Shown here piece after piece: positions 8,046-17,723 of a stretch of DNA of 64,000 bases. How positions within the stretch are numbered: position 1 is the first letter of the stretch; each line of letters begins with the position of its first letter. Position numbers and translations under genes: made by a program. This DNA is from CBDAQV01 sp965199335 (GTDB lineage: Bacteria > Pseudomonadota > Alphaproteobacteria > CALMVH01): contig CBDAQZ010000001.1 in assembly GCA_965199335.1 (NCBI GenBank), positions 372,001-436,000 of the forward strand, read 5' to 3'. The notes below the pieces were generated by a model. That model saw only the letters and a list, made by a program, of their open reading frames with translations, searched no databases and was not told the DNA's origin.

Positions 8046-10200
8046 TAGCCCGGCCCACGATCGCCTTGTTCTGGCAAAGAAATTCGGCTGTGCCGTCATC
8101 GCGCTGACCATCGACGAAACCGGGATGGCCAAGACTCCGGAACGCAAGCTTGAAATCGCCCGCCGGCTTGTGGATTTCGCCTGTGGACAATATGGCTTGC
8201 CGCAATCGGACCTGCTGATCGATCCCCTGACCTTTACCATCGCCACCGGCAACGAGGACGACCGCAAGCTGGGCGAGTGGACGCTGGAAGGCATCCGCCT
8301 GATCCGCAAGGAATTCCCGGACATCCAGATCATCCTGGGGCTGTCGAACATCTCGTTCGGCCTGAATCCGGCGGCGCGGCATGTGCTGAACTCGGTCTTC
8401 CTCGATCATTCGGTGCGTGCCGGGATGAGCGGGGCGATCGTACATTTCAGCAAGATCAAGCCCTTGCATAAGATTCCTGAGAGCGAAGTGCAGATTGCCG
8501 AGGACCTGATCTTCGACCGCCGGCGCGAGGACTACGATCCGCTGCAGGCGTTCATGGCGCTATTCGCCGACCGCAAGGCGGGGGAAAGCACCAAGAAGGC
8601 GCGGGCTGAAACCGTGGAAGAGCGGCTTAAGAACCGCATCGTCGACGGCGACCGCAAGGGGCTGGACGAGGATCTGGCGACGGCGCTGGAAACCTATCCC
8701 CCGCTGGAGGTTATCAACACGCTGCTGCTCGACGGCATGAAAACGGTCGGCGAGCTATTCGGCGCGGGCAAGATGCAGCTGCCGTTCGTGCTACAATCGG
8801 CCGAGACGATGAAAGCGGCGGTGGCCTACCTGGAACCGCACATGGAGCGGGTCGAGGGGCAGGAGAAGGGGACGATGGTCCTCGCCACGGTCAAGGGCGA
8901 CGTCCATGATATCGGAAAGAACCTGGTCGACATCATCCTGACCAATAACGGCTACAGGATCGTCAATCTGGGCATCAAGCAGCCGATCTCCGCGATCATC
9001 GAGGCGGCGCGCGAATACAAGGCCGATGCCATCGGCATGTCGGGACTATTGGTCAAATCGACCGTCATCATGCGGGAAAATCTTGAGGAACTCAGCCGCG
9101 AAGGCATCACAACGCCCGTTTTCTTGGGCGGCGCGGCCCTGACCCGCAACTATGTCGAAAGCGACTGCGTCGAGGCCTATCACGGTGGCCGCGTCGCCTA
9201 TGCAAAGGATGCATTCGACGGGCTGACGCTGATGGACCACGTCATGACCGGCAAGTTCGACGAGTATCTGGCCGCCCTCCAGGTCACCCGCGCCGGCAAG
9301 CCGTCCAACCGTGGCCTGCGTCGCGACGACATGGGCAAGGAATTCCTGCACGTCGCCGACCCTGAAGAGGCGCGTCGGCGCCGCAATCGCCTGTCGGCCG
9401 GAATCGCCGTCCCGCAACCGCCGTTCTGGGGCGCGCGCGTGGTCGAGCATGTGCCGGTCAAGACGCTGGTGCCGTTCATCAACGAACGCTCACTGTTCCA
9501 GTTCCAGTGGGGCTTCCGCAAGGCCGGCCGCAGCTTGGAGGAGTTCATGGTCTGGGCCAAAAGCGAGCTGCGTCCGGTGCTGAACCGGATGCTGAAACTG
9601 GCCGAGGAACAGAAGATACTGCATCCCCAGGCGGTCTACGGGTACTGGAAAGCCGCTGGGCAAGGCAACGACGTGATCGTGTTCGCCGAGGACGGCGAGA
9701 CCCAGCTGACCCGCTTCACCCTGCCGCGCCAGCCCAAGGCGGACGGCGAATGCATCGCCGATTTCTTCCGCGACGTCGATTCTGGGGAACGTGACGTGAT
9801 CGGCTTCCAGGCGGTCACGATCGGTCAGCAGGCCAGCGAAGTGGCCCGCGAATGGTTCGAGGACAGCCGCTACCAGGAATATCTATACCTGCACGGCCTG
9901 TCGGTGGAGATGGCGGAGGGCATGGCCGAATACATCCACAAGCGCATCCGGGCCGAGCTGGGCTTCGCCGCAGAGGAAGCGCGTGAGATGGAGGCGATGC
10001 TGGGCCAGGAATACCATGGCAGCCGCTATAGCTTCGGCTATCCGGCCTGTCCCAGCCTGGAAGATCAGGAGAAGATATTCACGCTGCTGGGTGCGGATCG
10101 TATCGGCATGAGCCTGTCCGACGAATGGCAGATCCATCCCGAGCAAAGCACCAGCGCGATGGTGGTGCATCATCCCAAGGCGAAGTACTTCACGGTCTAG
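7657..10200 (+). CDS. metH: Methionine synthase MetH, C-terminal part (pterin, B12 and activation domains)
   Basis: This frame carries the remaining MetH domains in order. The methyltetrahydrofolate-binding barrel has ENAYFSIGERCNANGSKK, IDSTELPVIE and INSINFEDGD. The four-helix cap follows, then the cobalamin domain with KGDVHDIGKN (the His ligates cobalt), VNLGIKQP and IGMSGLLVKST. The S-adenosylmethionine-dependent reactivation domain is near the C-terminus (VAREWFEDSRYQEYLYLHG, RYSFGYPACP). The GTG at 7657 is only the first formal start in this frame; in an unbroken gene translation would enter from the N-terminal part. If the lesion is real, the cell would need another methionine synthase or ribosomal frameshifting. 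Confidence 0.9.
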   Translation: MRRKSFWMPSVASLYNQVTLRQENAYFSIGERCNANGSKKWRELQEKGDWDGCVDMGREQVAEGSNALDICTAFVGRDEVMEMDAVVKRMTGRVNAPLVIDSTELPVIESALKLYGGKAIINSINFEDGDSPAHDRLVLAKKFGCAVIALTIDETGMAKTPERKLEIARRLVDFACGQYGLPQSDLLIDPLTFTIATGNEDDRKLGEWTLEGIRLIRKEFPDIQIILGLSNISFGLNPAARHVLNSVFLDHSVRAGMSGAIVHFSKIKPLHKIPESEVQIAEDLIFDRRREDYDPLQAFMALFADRKAGESTKKARAETVEERLKNRIVDGDRKGLDEDLATALETYPPLEVINTLLLDGMKTVGELFGAGKMQLPFVLQSAETMKAAVAYLEPHMERVEGQEKGTMVLATVKGDVHDIGKNLVDIILTNNGYRIVNLGIKQPISAIIEAAREYKADAIGMSGLLVKSTVIMRENLEELSREGITTPVFLGGAALTRNYVESDCVEAYHGGRVAYAKDAFDGLTLMDHVMTGKFDEYLAALQVTRAGKPSNRGLRRDDMGKEFLHVADPEEARRRRNRLSAGIAVPQPPFWGARVVEHVPVKTLVPFINERSLFQFQWGFRKAGRSLEEFMVWAKSELRPVLNRMLKLAEEQKILHPQAVYGYWKAAGQGNDVIVFAEDGETQLTRFTLPRQPKADGECIADFFRDVDSGERDVIGFQAVTIGQQASEVAREWFEDSRYQEYLYLHGLSVEMAEGMAEYIHKRIRAELGFAAEEAREMEAMLGQEYHGSRYSFGYPACPSLEDQEKIFTLLGADRIGMSLSDEWQIHPEQSTSAMVVHHPKAKYFTV

Positions 10201-10301
10201 GGTCTTCAGCCTTGGAAACCTTTTTCACTGCACGGGGTTCTCACCCATACTCACGGCGCCAGGTACGGTGCCGGGTAGAAAACGATTTTGGGAGAAGAAG
10301 A

Positions 10302-10709
10302 ATGAAGAAGACTCTGCTTGCCGCCACGGCGGCCATTGCCCTGACGATCGCCGCCGCCGGCACCGTTGCCCACGCCGCCGATATCCAGGAGCAGCAGGTC
10401 GCCCTGGTGCATGTCGATATTTCGAAGGTAACGAACGCCCTGCGCGCCAGCCAGTTGCTTAAGACGCCTGTGCGTAACGACAATAAGGAGAAGATCGGTG
10501 CGGTCGACGACCTTCTGATCAGCCATGATGACAAGGTCCCGTATGCGGTGATCGAAGTTGGCGGTTTCCTGGGTCTGAACAAGAAACTGGTTCTTATCCC
10601 GTTCGACAGCATCACCCTGCAGCAGGATGGCAAGAGCCAGATACTGGTCGTGCCGGGTGCAACCAAGGACGCGCTGAAGTCGCTGCCAGAGTTCAAGTAC
10701 AACAAGTAG
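10302..10709 (+). CDS. Exported PRC-barrel domain protein
   Basis: This 135-aa protein begins with a clear Sec signal peptide (MKK, then an Ala/Leu core, cleavage after VAHA). The mature part contains ALRASQLLKTPVRN, EKIGAVDDLLISHDDKVPYAVIEVGGFLG and LVLIPFDSI, which is the PRC-barrel pattern. Such periplasmic PRC-barrel proteins are common in alphaproteobacteria, often stress-related, but their function is poorly defined. The start ATG follows a strong GGAGAAGAAG site; longer upstream extensions of the frame overlap the end of metH and lack the signal peptide. A palindromic repeat follows directly. Confidence 0.88.
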   Translation: MKKTLLAATAAIALTIAAAGTVAHAADIQEQQVALVHVDISKVTNALRASQLLKTPVRNDNKEKIGAVDDLLISHDDKVPYAVIEVGGFLGLNKKLVLIPFDSITLQQDGKSQILVVPGATKDALKSLPEFKYNK

Positions 10710-10718
10710 GTACTTTAC

Positions 10719-10812
10719 TTCTCCCTGTGGAGAGCTCGCCGAACGTAGGGCAGGCGGGTGAGGGACTAATCAAAGTCCCTCACCCTAACCCTAATATGCC
10801 GGGGAGAGGGAA
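10719..10812. repeat. Palindromic intergenic repeat, CTCACCC type (copy A)
   Basis: Nested inverted repeats: TTCTCCCTGTGGAGA at the left, GGGTGAGGGACT paired with AGTCCCTCACCC in the middle, and GGGGAGAGGGAA at the right. The same skeleton recurs at 35001-35109. It lies between the PRC-barrel gene and motA; the central 12-bp arms would form a strong RNA hairpin able to end transcription. Confidence 0.7.
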
Positions 10813-10868
10813 TTGTTTTAGCTAAACTCTTTCTTCACGAGAAATCCGGCAGGTTAAAAGGCGCGGTT

Positions 10869-10876
10869 ATGGTTAA
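10869..10876 (-). promoter_or_regulatory. CtrA-like half site upstream of motA
   Basis: ATGGTTAA (TTAACCAT on the minus strand) lies 23 nt before the motA start, inside TTATGGTTAACCGTAA. CtrA controls flagellar genes in many alphaproteobacteria, so the position fits, but only one half site is present. Confidence 0.3.
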
Positions 10877-10899
10877 CCGTAACTTTGCTGGATCGGTGA

Positions 10900-11781
10900 A
10901 TGCTCGCTTCGATTGGTTCCTTCCTGGTCATTTTCAGCGTGCTTGGCAGCTATGCCGCCATGGGCGGGCATATCGGGACATTGTGGCAACCTTTCGAGAT
11001 GACGATCGTCATTGGCGCCGCGCTTGGAGCCTACATCGTCGCCAATCCCGAACATATCCTGCGTGGCACCTGGGCCTCGATCAAGGGACTGACAAAGCCG
11101 CCGCGTTACAACCGCGATACATACATCGAACTGCTCAGCATGCTATTCGTCGTCTTCCGTACGGCCCGCCTGAAGGGCTGGAAATCGCTGGAGCGCCATA
11201 TCGAACAACCCGAATCGAGCGAGATATTTCGCCAGTTTCCAAGCTTCTATCAGAACCCGCACGCGGTGATCTTCTTCTGCGATTATATCCGTATCGTCTC
11301 GCTCGGCTCGGGCAATCCCTATGAAATCGCCACGTTGATGGACGAGGAAATCGAAACCATCCATGGCGAACGAATCCAGCTTTCCGACGCATTGCAGACC
11401 ATGGCCGACAGCACTCCAGCCCTGGGCATCGTCGCGGCCGTCCTGGGGGTCATCCATGCCATGGGCGCGATGAACCAGCCGCCTGCGGTGCTGGGCCACC
11501 TGATCGGCGGCGCATTGGTCGGCACGTTCATGGGCGTATGGCTGTCCTACGGATTTATCGGCCCTGTCGCCGCCAATTTGCGCGGCCGCATCGACTCGGA
11601 GATAAAATACTATCTGTGCATGAAGGCCGGCATCCTTGCCTATCTGCAAGGCACCGCGCCGCAGATCGCCATCGAATTCGCGCGCAAGGTCCTGCTCAGC
11701 GAGGACCGTCCGACCTTCCTCGAGGTCGAGGATGCTACCATGGCCTTCCCCGTCCGGATCGAAAAACGGGAAAGCGCCTGA
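10900..11781 (+). CDS. motA: Flagellar motor stator protein MotA
   Basis: This 293-aa inner-membrane protein has four predicted membrane helices: two N-terminal (IGSFLVIFSVLGSYAAMGG and MTIVIGAALGAYIVA) and two after the large cytoplasmic loop (STPALGIVAAVLGVIHAMG and IGGALVGTFMGVWLSYGFIG). The charged cytoplasmic loop between them contacts the rotor protein FliG. TPALGIVAAVLG carries the conserved Pro-Ala of the ion channel. With MotB it forms the proton-driven stator. motB follows 64 bp downstream on the same strand, so co-transcription is likely. Confidence 0.95.
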   Translation: MLASIGSFLVIFSVLGSYAAMGGHIGTLWQPFEMTIVIGAALGAYIVANPEHILRGTWASIKGLTKPPRYNRDTYIELLSMLFVVFRTARLKGWKSLERHIEQPESSEIFRQFPSFYQNPHAVIFFCDYIRIVSLGSGNPYEIATLMDEEIETIHGERIQLSDALQTMADSTPALGIVAAVLGVIHAMGAMNQPPAVLGHLIGGALVGTFMGVWLSYGFIGPVAANLRGRIDSEIKYYLCMKAGILAYLQGTAPQIAIEFARKVLLSEDRPTFLEVEDATMAFPVRIEKRESA

Positions 11782-11845
11782 CCTCATAACCCTCTTTTTA
11801 ATCTTATCCGGCATTATCGGCCGTCCCTAGAACAGGATCCCAGCT

Positions 11846-12871
11846 ATGTCGCCACGTCCAGGTCATACCGCCCCGATCATCATCAAGCGCAAGAAGGTCT
11901 CCGGCCACGGACACCACGGCGGCGCCTGGAAAGTCGCCTATGCCGACTTCGTGACCGCGATGATGGCGTTCTTCCTGCTGCTGTGGCTGTTGAACGTGAC
12001 GACGCAGCAGCAGAAGCAGGCGATCGCCAATTACTTCGATCCGACCAGTGTGTCCGATTCCACCAGCGGTTCGGGCGGTGTCATGGGCGGCCAGACGATG
12101 GCGGCCGACGGTGCAAAGCTGTCGGATGCAGCTCCGGTCGGCGAGAATATCCCTATGCCGGGCGATCCCGCCCAGGGCGCAAACGGCGACAAGGCCAAGG
12201 GCGGCCCCAGCGATACCGATCCGTTCGCCGCGCAGGAGCAGGCGGTACAGGGCCAGACACAGCCACAGACCGTGCAACAGGTACAGGCGCAGAAGCAGGC
12301 GGACCAGGACAAGGCGGCACAAGCCAAGGTGGAGGATGCCAATTTCAAGCAGACCGAAGCCTCGATCAAGCAGGCGATCCAGTCCGTGCCCGAATTGCAG
12401 CAACTGTCGCAGAACCTGCTAGTTGACGAGACGCCGGAGGGGCTGCGTATCCAGCTGGTCGATCAGGATGGCAGCTCGATGTTCTCGAGCGCCAGTGCCG
12501 ACATGCCGGATCGCACCCGCAAATTGCTGGCGGTCGTAGCGCATGCCATCGCCAGATTACCTAACCAGATTACCATTCGGGGTCATACCGATGGCACGCA
12601 ATATCGCTCGGCAAAGGGTTACAACAATTGGGATTTGTCCACGGATCGCGCCAACTCTAGCCGTCGCGCCCTTGAGGCGGCGGGACTCGACCCTTCCAAG
12701 ATCGCCAGCGTGGTCGGCAAGGCCGATCGTGAGCCGCTATTCCCCGAAAACCCGAACGCCCCCGAGAATCGCCGTATCAGTATCGTGATGCTGCGTTCCG
12801 CCGCGACCGCGAATAATGGAGATTCGGCAGGGGCAAAGGCTCTCGGCAACGTTGTCGCCAAACCGGACTGA
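11846..12871 (+). CDS. motB: Flagellar motor stator protein MotB
   Basis: This 341-aa protein has a basic, His-rich N-terminus, then KVAYADFVTAMMAFFLLLWL. This is the single membrane helix with the essential ion-carrying Asp (AYADF). A Gln/Ala/Lys-rich periplasmic linker (about residues 90-190) leads to an OmpA-like peptidoglycan-binding domain (TIRGHTDGTQY, LSTDRANSSRRAL, PENRRISIVML). It anchors the stator to the cell wall and pairs with MotA encoded upstream. The N-terminal helix and the OmpA domain are diagnostic. Confidence 0.96.
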   Translation: MSPRPGHTAPIIIKRKKVSGHGHHGGAWKVAYADFVTAMMAFFLLLWLLNVTTQQQKQAIANYFDPTSVSDSTSGSGGVMGGQTMAADGAKLSDAAPVGENIPMPGDPAQGANGDKAKGGPSDTDPFAAQEQAVQGQTQPQTVQQVQAQKQADQDKAAQAKVEDANFKQTEASIKQAIQSVPELQQLSQNLLVDETPEGLRIQLVDQDGSSMFSSASADMPDRTRKLLAVVAHAIARLPNQITIRGHTDGTQYRSAKGYNNWDLSTDRANSSRRALEAAGLDPSKIASVVGKADREPLFPENPNAPENRRISIVMLRSAATANNGDSAGAKALGNVVAKPD

Positions 12872-12886
12872 AAGTAACTAAACACC

Positions 12887-12906
12887 GGTTTTCTTTAACG
12901 AAAACC
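12887..12906 (+). terminator. Hairpin after motB, possible weak terminator
   Basis: GGTTTTC and GAAAACC form a 7-bp stem with a 6-nt loop starting 15 nt after the motB stop. No U-tract follows, so termination by it alone is uncertain. Confidence 0.35.
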
Positions 12907-13000
12907 TGGGTTGCTTTGCGGTTTGCGCAGGCGTATCCATTGTTAGCTTCCTACCGATTGGGCATGGTCGCCCAGATCGCTGAAGCCAACAGGAGATACC

Positions 13001-15130
<2,130 letters not shown>

Positions 15131-15153
15131 TCAGCGGCCTGCCTGCGATTCCC

Positions 15154-15420
15154 TCAGTGGCGGTGCTCGCCGTGATGATGGATAGGAGGCCTACGAGTCA
15201 TGGACAGCTCCTGGCGTAGCTCCTGCAACGACGATCGCAGGGGGTAGGTCAGGGGTTCGATCGACCTCAAGCCGCGTTGGACTGCGTTGTCCAGACCATG
15301 ACCGGCACCCTCCAGATCGCGCTCGACCCTGTTCCAGCCGTAAGTCATCTGGATCAGTCCGATGGACAGGCCAAGCGCCAGAAGGGTGCGGGTGGCGGCG
15401 GAGGGATTTTCAAAGCTCAT
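15154..15420 (-). CDS. Small single-pass membrane protein, unknown
   Basis: This 88-aa frame starts MSFENPSAATRTL and has one likely membrane helix (TLLALGLSIGLIQMTYGW). An amphipathic segment and a His-rich tail (HHHGEHRH) follow. The frame extends further upstream, but that part lies inside tRNA-Val, so the start was set at the Met after the tRNA. The ribosome site is weak. No family recognised. It is convergent with hppA and directly downstream of the tRNA gene on the same strand. Confidence 0.45.
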   Translation of the reverse strand: MSFENPSAATRTLLALGLSIGLIQMTYGWNRVERDLEGAGHGLDNAVQRGLRSIEPLTYPLRSSLQELRQELSMTRRPPIHHHGEHRH

Positions 15421-15440
15421 CGGTGCACATCTGCAAGGTG

Positions 15441-15515
15441 TGGTGGGTGCGACAGGGATTGAACCTGTGACCCCTACCGTGTGAAGGTAATGCTCTACCG
15501 CTGAGCTACGCACCC
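15441..15515 (-). tRNA. tRNA-Val (anticodon CAC)
   Basis: The minus strand folds as a full cloverleaf: acceptor GGGTGCG/CGCACCC, D-arm GCTCAGCGGTAGAGC, anticodon arm TTACC-TTCACAC-GGTAG giving anticodon CAC, T-arm with GGTTCAATCC, discriminator A and an encoded CCA end. It reads GUG codons. Confidence 0.96.
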
Positions 15516-15608
15516 GGGGCCTGATCGGTGCAGGTTTCTAGCCTATGTGGCGCGTTCGCGCAAGGAGCGCCGGTTGCCGCCGCTGCGGCAGCGCGTTAGA
15601 ACAGCGTC

Positions 15609-16958
15609 ATGACCGATAAATCACTGTCCAGGCCGCTTGCCTGCATCATACTTGCCGCCGGCAAGGGTACGCGCATGAAATCGCGCCTGCCCAAGGTGCT
15701 GCACCACATTGCAGGCGAGCCCATGCTGGGCCATGTCATCCGTGCAGTAACGCCGCTGGCGCCTGAGCGGATCATCGTCGTCGTGGCGCCCGGAATGGAG
15801 CAGGTTGCGGCGTTTGCCGCGCCCCACCATACGGTAATCCAGGCAGAAGCGCTCGGTACCGCCAATGCCGTCCAGGCGGCCGCCGAAGCGCTCAAGGGTT
15901 TTGTTGGCGACATACTGGTCGTTTTCGGTGACGAACCGCTGGTCGAGACCGCGCACTTGCGCAGCCTGGTCGCAGCACGAGGCGAGGCAAGCGATCCCGC
16001 CGTGGTGATGATGGGCCGCCGCCCGAAGGATCCGGGACCGTACGGCAGGTTGATTATCGGGCCGTCGGGGCTCGAACGCATCGTCGAGGCCCTCGACGCG
16101 ACGCCGGAAGAAAAGAAGATCGACCTGATCTGGACCGGTAATCTGGTTGCCGATGGCAGGGTGTTCTTCGATTTCCTGAGCCGCATAGACAACAAAAACG
16201 CCAAGGGCGAATTCTACCTGACCGCCATCGTCGCCAAGGCGCGCGAGGCCGGGCGCGCCTGTGGCGTCTTCGATATCGGCGCCAGCGAGACCGTCGGCGT
16301 CAATTCACGCTCCGATCTGGCTGCGGCCGAGGCGATCGTGCAGGGCAGGCTGCGCAAAGCCGCAATGACCAATGGCGCGACACTGCTCGATCCCGCCACC
16401 GTGTATTTCAGCCTCGACACGAAGCTGGGGCAGGATGTCATCGTGGGGCCGAATGTCGTCTTCGGGCCAAATGTCGTGGTTGCGGACGATGTGGAAATCC
16501 GCGCGTTCTGCCATATCGAAGGCGCAACCATCGCCAGCGGCGCGCTGATAGGCCCTTTCGCACGGATAAGGCCCGGGACTGTTGTCGAAGAAGACGTGCA
16601 TATCGGCAACTTCGTCGAGATCAAGAATGCCGTGCTGGGGCAGGGGGTCAAGGCCGCGCATCTGACCTATCTTGGCGATGCGACTATCGGCGCGGGCACG
16701 AATGTCGGCGCGGGCACGGTCACGGTGAACTACGACGGTTACGCCAAGCATCGCACGACGATCGGCGCGGGTGCCTTCATCGGTTCGAACTCTACGCTCG
16801 TCGCGCCGTTGAATGTCGGGGCAGGCGGTTTCGTTACCGCCGGCAGCACGATCACGCGCGACGTCGAAGCCGACGCCATGGCCTTCGGCCGTGCGCAGCA
16901 GGTGGACAAGCCGGGCAAAGCGTCCCGCTTCCGGCAGTTGAAAAAGGAAAGCAAGTGA
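15609..16958 (+). CDS. glmU: Bifunctional GlmU: GlcNAc-1-P uridyltransferase / GlcN-1-P acetyltransferase
   Basis: This 449-aa enzyme makes UDP-GlcNAc for peptidoglycan and LPS. The N-terminal half is a nucleotidyltransferase (LAAGKGTRMKS, EALGTANAV, VVFGDEPLV, GEFYLTAIV). The C-terminal half is a left-handed beta-helix acetyltransferase with hexapeptide repeats (IGPFARIRPGTVV, NFVEIKNAVLG, GAGTVTVNYDG). Length and motifs are normal. It heads a cluster with a HAD hydrolase (1-nt overlap) and glmS, so two steps of the same pathway are adjacent. Confidence 0.97.
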   Translation: MTDKSLSRPLACIILAAGKGTRMKSRLPKVLHHIAGEPMLGHVIRAVTPLAPERIIVVVAPGMEQVAAFAAPHHTVIQAEALGTANAVQAAAEALKGFVGDILVVFGDEPLVETAHLRSLVAARGEASDPAVVMMGRRPKDPGPYGRLIIGPSGLERIVEALDATPEEKKIDLIWTGNLVADGRVFFDFLSRIDNKNAKGEFYLTAIVAKAREAGRACGVFDIGASETVGVNSRSDLAAAEAIVQGRLRKAAMTNGATLLDPATVYFSLDTKLGQDVIVGPNVVFGPNVVVADDVEIRAFCHIEGATIASGALIGPFARIRPGTVVEEDVHIGNFVEIKNAVLGQGVKAAHLTYLGDATIGAGTNVGAGTVTVNYDGYAKHRTTIGAGAFIGSNSTLVAPLNVGAGGFVTAGSTITRDVEADAMAFGRAQQVDKPGKASRFRQLKKESK

Positions 16959-17620
16959 TGTCCAAGTTCTGCCTCCTGTTCGATCTGGACGGCACGCTGG
17001 TCAACACCGACCCGCTGCATTTCGCGGCGTTCCAGGAATTCTTCGACGAACGCGGCCGCCGAATCGATTTCCACGAATTCGAGTCCGTGATCATGGGCAA
17101 CCCCAACGCCCAGATTATGCAGCATTATTTCCCAGACAAGCCGGCGGACCAGCATGTCGACTTCGCCGATGAGAAGGAGGCGCGCTTCCGGGCCAAGGTG
17201 AACACGCTGGAGCCGACGCGCGGCCTGGGCGACCTGCTGCATTGGGCCGAGGCGAACGATTGTCCGTTCGCAATCGTCACCAACGCGCCGCGCATCAATG
17301 CCGAGATGATGGTCAAGGCATTGGGCATCGATGACCGTTTCGACCACCTGATCATCGGCGAGGAATGCGAATATTCGAAACCGCATCCGGCGCCTTATCT
17401 TGCCGGTTTGAAGAAGCTGGGCGGCGAGGCCAGCCACGCCGTGGCATTCGAGGACTCCGTCAGCGGCATCAAGGCGGCCGTGGCAGCCGGCCTCCATACC
17501 GTCGGCATGCGGACTACATTGTCAGACGAGCGGCTGATGGCTGCCGGAGCGTCGCGCGTCATATCCGATTTCCGCGATCCAGAGCTGCTGGAATGGCTTG
17601 AGATACAGGTGAAATCGTAG
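16958..17620 (+). CDS. HAD-superfamily phosphatase (beta-phosphoglucomutase/phosphoglycolate phosphatase-like)
   Basis: This 220-aa protein has all four HAD motifs: DLDGTLVNTD (I, nucleophile and acid Asp), VTNAP (II), KPHPAPYL (III, Lys) and FEDSVSGI (IV). A helical cap lies between I and II, typical of subfamily IA. It dephosphorylates a small sugar or organic phosphate; the exact substrate is not shown. Its place between glmU and glmS suggests a hexosamine or sugar-phosphate substrate or a repair role (inference). The ATG overlaps the glmU stop in TGATG; a GTG one codon earlier is also possible. Confidence 0.9.
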   Translation: MSKFCLLFDLDGTLVNTDPLHFAAFQEFFDERGRRIDFHEFESVIMGNPNAQIMQHYFPDKPADQHVDFADEKEARFRAKVNTLEPTRGLGDLLHWAEANDCPFAIVTNAPRINAEMMVKALGIDDRFDHLIIGEECEYSKPHPAPYLAGLKKLGGEASHAVAFEDSVSGIKAAVAAGLHTVGMRTTLSDERLMAAGASRVISDFRDPELLEWLEIQVKS

Positions 17621-17723
17621 GTTACGGCTAGCCTGCGTAACAAGGCGTAACAAAGCGTGACTTCACAGGGGCAGGTACACTCGCTACCCCATGGCATCAA
17701 ATTCAGAAGCGGAATTTTCCAAT

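Noticed and set aside
15421..15513. Upstream extension of the small membrane-protein frame
   Set aside because: It reads through most of tRNA-Val(CAC), so it is not coding.
17621..17723. glmS ribozyme
   Set aside because: The 103-bp gap before glmS is too short and shows no matching core; such ribozymes are mainly known from Firmicutes.
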